DNA of 8,058 nt from Chloroflexota bacterium (GTDB lineage: Bacteria; Chloroflexota; UBA11872; VXNJ01): NCBI GenBank assembly GCA_026708165.1, contig JAPOVO010000476.1, forward strand, positions 1 through 8,058, read 5' to 3'. The first letter of the stretch is position 1. Each line of letters begins with the position of its first letter. Below are positions 5,252-8,058 of this stretch, piece after piece. Position numbers and translations under genes: made by a program. Below the pieces are notes generated by a model that saw only the letters and a list, made by a program, of their open reading frames with translations, was not told the origin of the DNA and did not search any database.

Positions 5252-6271
5252 TCACGCCATGGTCGCCAGACGCTCGCGCGTCACTTCATATAGCAGCGTC
5301 TTGCCAAGCAGGAACCGCTCCAACTCGTCCACCGCCGAGCCGATCAATCTCGACCTGGCCTCGTCGCTGTTTCCGGCGAGATGGGGAGTCAACGCCGTGC
5401 GCTCCAGGCCGCGAAACGGACTGTCGTCGGGCAGCGGCTCCTCGTCGAATACGTCCAGCGCGGCGTCGAAGCGTTCCTTCTTGAGCTCTTGGATCAACGC
5501 CTCCGAGTCCACCAGCCACGCCCTGGCGTTGTTGACGAACACGGCGTCGTCCTTGATCGACCTCAGGAGCGGTCCGTCGATCATCTCCCTGGTTTCGGGA
5601 AGTATGGGAGCGTGCAGGCTTATCACGTCGGAGGTGCTCATAAGCTCCGGCAGGTCGACCTTGCGAACGCCTAGCTCATCGGCGGCTTCCTCCGTCAAAT
5701 ACGGGTCGTAGACCAGCGCCTCCACGTGAAACGGCCGCAAGAGCGGCAGCAGGCTGCGTCCGACCATGCTGGCTCCCACGATTCCGTAGCGCTTGCCGTA
5801 AAGCTCGCGGCTGGGCCGCGCGCGAGCTGCCGCGCCACCGTATTTCGTCCAGCCGCCCTTCCGCATGGCGGCGGCGTACTCCGGTCCGCGCCGCAGCAGC
5901 GCCAGCACCGTGGCGAGTGTGAACTCCGCGACCGCCTCGGCTATTACCTGAGCGGCGTGCGTGAGCCGTATACCCCTCTCGAACACAACCGGTGGGGCCA
6001 TGTTGCGAATGCTCCCCGCCGAGTAGCAGATGATCTTGAGGTTCGGTGCCGCGTCGAGGACCTTCTCGTCAAACGTGCAGCTTCCCCAGCCGTTGATCAC
6101 GGCGTCAGCCGCGCCGATGCGGTCGATGACCTCCGACTGGCTCCAGGGATCGCCGGACTCGTTGAATACGAGTTTTCCCGCCAGCCTGTGCAGCTTGGCC
6201 CGCGAGGCCTCGGTCGTCAGTTCTTCGTATAGCGGACGCTGCACCGTGACCAGGACGTTGGGACCGGACAC
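5252..6271 (-). CDS. NAD-dependent D-2-hydroxyacid dehydrogenase family protein
   Basis: This 339-residue cytoplasmic oxidoreductase interconverts 2-oxoacids and D-2-hydroxyacids, as glyoxylate/hydroxypyruvate reductases and phosphoglycerate dehydrogenase do. An N-terminal catalytic half (about 1-110) is followed by the Rossmann domain. The nucleotide loop is GIVGASMVGR (163-172), with serine where the middle glycine of GxGxxG usually sits. The acidic residue D189 in ALVYDPY favours NAD over NADP. The catalytic set is in place: R250 in FVNNARAWLVDSEAL, E279 in ALDVFDEEPLP, and H297 in LTPHLAGNS. The GTG start at 6271 has only a weak GGGA upstream. There is no nearby ATG. It follows the AllA-like gene by 49 bp, probably in one transcript, and precedes the transporter regulatory gap. 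Because the upstream enzyme family forms glyoxylate, glyoxylate reduction is a reasonable but untested guess. The exact substrate cannot be assigned. Confidence 0.93.
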   Translation of the reverse strand: MSGPNVLVTVQRPLYEELTTEASRAKLHRLAGKLVFNESGDPWSQSEVIDRIGAADAVINGWGSCTFDEKVLDAAPNLKIICYSAGSIRNMAPPVVFERGIRLTHAAQVIAEAVAEFTLATVLALLRRGPEYAAAMRKGGWTKYGGAAARARPSRELYGKRYGIVGASMVGRSLLPLLRPFHVEALVYDPYLTEEAADELGVRKVDLPELMSTSDVISLHAPILPETREMIDGPLLRSIKDDAVFVNNARAWLVDSEALIQELKKERFDAALDVFDEEPLPDDSPFRGLERTALTPHLAGNSDEARSRLIGSAVDELERFLLGKTLLYEVTRERLATMA

Positions 6272-6307
6272 TAGGGAATCCCGTTTATTCGACTATGACT
6301 AGAAACT

Positions 6308-6320
6308 CCGGCTCGGCCGG
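6308..6320 (-). repeat. Short GC stem-loop immediately after the AllA-like gene
   Basis: The perfect 5-bp arms CCGGC (6308-6312) and GCCGG (6316-6320) enclose a 3-base loop and start at the base after the TGA stop on the minus strand. AGTTTCT follows, too weak a T-stretch for a confident terminator. It may moderate readthrough into the dehydrogenase gene 37 bp further on. Confidence 0.35.
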
Positions 6321-6860
6321 TCAGAGCAGCGACTCGGGAATCACGTAGCGGATTATGGCCTTCTCGCCCAGGTCCTCTATGGCCTCCGTGCGCTGGATCA
6401 TGGTGTCCGTCTGCGAAATCGCGAGAATGCTCGCCGGTTCAAGACCGCACGGCTCGATGTGCCAGGTCTCCCGGCGGATGGCCACGCTGCTGCCAGCATT
6501 GGCGATGAAGACCTTGGTTCTCGCGGGGTCGTATTCTTCAGCCGACATTTCCGGATCGGCCACGATGACCGCGAACTTGCCGCGCATGAAGGCGAAGAAC
6601 TGCGTGAATCCCCAATGGCGGTTCGTGCGCTTCATCAGTTCGGGCAGCATCTCCACCTTCAGGACCTCGATGTGCAGCTCGCCCCGGCTGTCGTCGCGGA
6701 ACAGATCGATTCCGCCAACGTGTCTGTCATCTTCCCAGTTTTCTTCGACGGGCCCCGGTATCGAGGCCTGACCGAACGGCTTGAAGGCTTCCTCGGTGAG
6801 AGGCTCGGCCACGATTTCGTAGACCGGCAGCGCTACTGTCGTCGCTTCGACGGCTCCCAT
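6321..6860 (-). CDS. Ureidoglycolate lyase (AllA)-like cupin protein
   Basis: The 179-residue protein resembles the AllA family, whose characterised members cleave (S)-ureidoglycolate to glyoxylate and urea in purine or allantoin catabolism. The N-terminal AEPLTEEAFKPFGQ (18-31) matches the family opening. RHWGFTQFFAFMRGKFAVIVADP (81-103) corresponds to the AllA core with H82 and Q87. FIANAGSSVAIRRETWHIEP (118-137) matches the strand leading to the conserved WH. Length is close to the usual 160-170. The C-terminal tail diverges, so the true substrate may be another ureido or hydroxy acid. ATG at 6860 is chosen because GAGGGAG (6868-6874) lies 7 bases upstream. An in-frame TTG further up would add 21 residues without a ribosome-binding site and unlike the family. 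No other allantoin-pathway gene is visible, which weakens a purine role. Next gene is a 2-hydroxyacid dehydrogenase. Confidence 0.72.
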   Translation of the reverse strand: MGAVEATTVALPVYEIVAEPLTEEAFKPFGQASIPGPVEENWEDDRHVGGIDLFRDDSRGELHIEVLKVEMLPELMKRTNRHWGFTQFFAFMRGKFAVIVADPEMSAEEYDPARTKVFIANAGSSVAIRRETWHIEPCGLEPASILAISQTDTMIQRTEAIEDLGEKAIIRYVIPESLL

Positions 6861-6867
6861 AAATTCT

Positions 6868-6874
6868 CTCCCTC
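6868..6874 (-). promoter_or_regulatory. Strong ribosome-binding site fixing the AllA-like start
   Basis: GAGGGAG on the minus strand, with the GGAG core 7 bases before the ATG at 6860. This decides for the 179-residue form over the longer TTG-initiated reading frame. Confidence 0.75.
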
Positions 6875-6911
6875 GATTCAGCGGCAACGCGTCAACACTG
6901 CCGCAACGGTC

Positions 6912-6939
6912 TCTATAGGTCAATTTTAGGTCGAATCAA
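6912..6939 (-). promoter_or_regulatory. Candidate promoter for the AllA-like and dehydrogenase genes
   Basis: TTGATT (6934-6939) and TATAGA (6912-6917) on the minus strand are spaced by 16 bases, each matching 4 of 6 sigma-70 consensus positions. They lie in the 151-bp gap after the glycosidase-like gene. A 12-bp palindrome sits 25 bases further upstream. The assignment is weak. Confidence 0.3.
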
Positions 6940-6964
6940 GCCGCGAGTGCTTTCGCTTGACGCA

Positions 6965-6976
6965 GTTTCGCGAAAC
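6965..6976. promoter_or_regulatory. Perfect 12-bp palindrome GTTTCGCGAAAC, candidate operator
   Basis: The sequence is self-complementary over all 12 bases and sits between the end of the glycosidase-like gene and the candidate promoter of the AllA-like gene. A CG-centred contiguous palindrome of this size is a common layout for LacI- or TetR-type operators. It lacks a loop and a T-tract, so a terminator is unlikely. No regulator gene is visible. Confidence 0.4.
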
Positions 6977-7011
6977 GTCATTTCTCCAACGAATACAGGC
7001 AATTCCGCCCG

Positions 7012-8058
7012 CTAATCATCCGAGCGATAGCTGATCGGCACGAAGACCCGGTGCAGGATTACGGGGTTGGTCGCCTCCATGCGCCTTTGATCGCTCCAGA
7101 CTCCGAGCACGTTCGCGCCCGATCTCAGGACGCCGCGCGGGACGTCGGCCTCGACCCACTGGCCGATCCGGCGGGCTTCCAGCAGCGTGTGGTTCAGGCG
7201 GAGCCAGACGCGGGTATCGTCCGATCCGCCGGTTATGTAGGCCCTGACGCGGGCGCTGCCGTCGAGGCTGTCACCGTCCGGCCCGATCCGCAATGGCAAC
7301 GACCGTTCCATCGAGTGCACCGGGATCGGCAGGTGTGACGGCCCCAGCGCCTGCTGATGCATGCACTGCTCGTAGTGCGGCTGGATGGCGTACAGCTTGT
7401 CCTTCCCTCGCAGCTCGGCCGGATCGCCAAGCTCGTTCAGCGGCGCGAATATGTATTCGAGGTCGATATTCCCGCCACGTTCGACGTGATGCCAGTTACG
7501 CTGGCAGAAGTGGTTGAACAGGTACTGGCCGTCGGCATTCTCGGACCAGTAGTACGAGCAAATCGCCCTCAGCGCCTCGTGGTAGGTGGGGCCGCTCAAA
7601 ACGGTACGCCATTCCTCGAGAGTATTGGTGTTGAACGACGGGTAAACGGGAACGCCAGTTAGCGCGGTTAGCTCAAGCCACTCGTCCATGTCGAGCACGT
7701 AGGGCAGGTAGCCGCTGCCCACCACAAGCGCGTCGACCAGTCCCTCGTCGACCCAGGTCTCCACGTCCAGTCCGAGGTTGAGCGAGGACTCGATCGAATC
7801 GAAGACATGGACGGCGAGGGTGTAAGGCCGCCCGCGTTCGGCGCCTATCCGGTCGAGCGATCTGCGGACTCGGCGAATGAAGTTAGTCATCAGGTGCGCA
7901 AGCGAGCGCTCCCGGCCCAAGGCGAAGTACCAGGTGAACCGCGTGAAATCGAGCTCGTATCCGTCGAAGTCGTGTTCGCGCGCCGTCTTTTCGATATACG
8001 CGAGCCGGTACTCGCGCACCGCCGGCAATTCGAAGTTGTAAGCCGACCAGAGATAGTG
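7012..8058 (-). CDS. Putative family-10-like glycoside hydrolase, 5' end cut by window edge
   Basis: The last 348 residues of a larger protein are visible. The frame stays open to the right edge, so its true start lies outside. The visible N-terminal part, AYNFELPAVREYRLAYIEK then DFDGYELDFTRF (about 30-41), matches the strand-4 region of TIM-barrel proteins in the GH10-like/DUF187-type glycosidase group. There, acidic residues of DGxELD (here D32, E35, D37) are active-site candidates. Later segments (VDALVVGSGYLPY, VPVYPSFN, NADGQYLFNHF) fit successive barrel strands. The final ~100 residues look like a beta-rich accessory domain (RVRAYITGG, VWLRLNHTLLEARR, GVLRSGANVLGVWS), similar in style to C-terminal domains of these proteins. 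It would hydrolyse or bind a glycoside and may supply the importer with substrate. No signal peptide can be assessed. The family is poorly characterised, so activity is inferred. Confidence 0.7.
   Translation of the reverse strand, partial: HYLWSAYNFELPAVREYRLAYIEKTAREHDFDGYELDFTRFTWYFALGRERSLAHLMTNFIRRVRRSLDRIGAERGRPYTLAVHVFDSIESSLNLGLDVETWVDEGLVDALVVGSGYLPYVLDMDEWLELTALTGVPVYPSFNTNTLEEWRTVLSGPTYHEALRAICSYYWSENADGQYLFNHFCQRNWHHVERGGNIDLEYIFAPLNELGDPAELRGKDKLYAIQPHYEQCMHQQALGPSHLPIPVHSMERSLPLRIGPDGDSLDGSARVRAYITGGSDDTRVWLRLNHTLLEARRIGQWVEADVPRGVLRSGANVLGVWSDQRRMEATNPVILHRVFVPISYRSDD

Noticed and set aside
6861..6923. N-terminal extension of the AllA-like protein from a TTG at 6923
   Set aside because: The extra 21 residues do not resemble the family, and the internal ATG at 6860 has a strong ribosome-binding site.
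8026..8028. TTG as a start for the glycosidase-like gene
   Set aside because: The frame continues open with family-like sequence to the window edge, so the gene is truncated there rather than starting here.
1..8058. Mobile element, CRISPR array, RNA gene or defence system
   Set aside because: No integrase or transposase frame, no regularly spaced repeats, no tRNA-like or rRNA sequence, and every gene fits a metabolic or transport role.

Overview
The window is a single-strand, high-GC bacterial accessory or catabolic region. All eight genes I can support lie on the minus strand, so transcription runs from the right edge towards the left. The best taxonomic clue is the solute-binding protein. 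Its twin-arginine/lipobox signal is followed by a long VKEV/VVE-type charged linker, which I associate with Chloroflexota lipoproteins. High GC and frequent TTG/GTG starts fit that. Phytanoyl-CoA dioxygenase (PhyH) genes near sugar-type transporters also fit environmental Chloroflexota such as SAR202-like lineages, but this is inference and other environmental phyla carry such genes too.

Layout in order of transcription: (1) 8058-7012, 3' part of a putative family-10-like glycoside hydrolase or TIM-barrel protein with a C-terminal beta-rich domain, running off the right edge; (2) 6860-6321, an AllA/ureidoglycolate-lyase-like cupin; (3) 6271-5252, an NAD-dependent D-2-hydroxyacid dehydrogenase; (4) a 251-bp regulatory gap with an inverted repeat and a hairpin abutting the ribosome-binding site; (5) 5000-3525, a Tat-exported lipoprotein solute-binding protein; (6) 3423-2473 and 2463-1516, the two CUT1 (MalF/MalG-like) ABC permeases, separated by 9 bp; (7) 1437-631, a PhyH-family protein whose 2-oxoglutarate-anchoring arginine appears to be replaced by cysteine; (8) 526-1, the N-terminal part of a second, divergent PhyH-family dioxygenase, running off the left edge.

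The genes read as a scavenging and degradation locus for a small, probably carbohydrate-like or polyhydroxylated substrate. A binding-protein transporter imports it, a glycosidase-like protein may release it, and dioxygenases and a 2-hydroxyacid dehydrogenase oxidise or reduce the carbon skeleton. An AllA-like enzyme next to a 2-hydroxyacid dehydrogenase suggests a glyoxylate-type intermediate. The substrate cannot be named from sequence alone. No transporter ATPase is present in the window.

A recurring structural feature is a GC-rich stem-loop without a U-tract at or just after several stop codons (7th gene end at 6308-6320, binding-protein end at 3486-3510, second-permease end at 1511-1530, PhyH end at 622-644). 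These look more like intercistronic processing or stabilising structures than terminators. No RNA genes, CRISPR arrays, insertion sequences or integrase genes were seen, and no gene-free stretch exceeds 300 bases.
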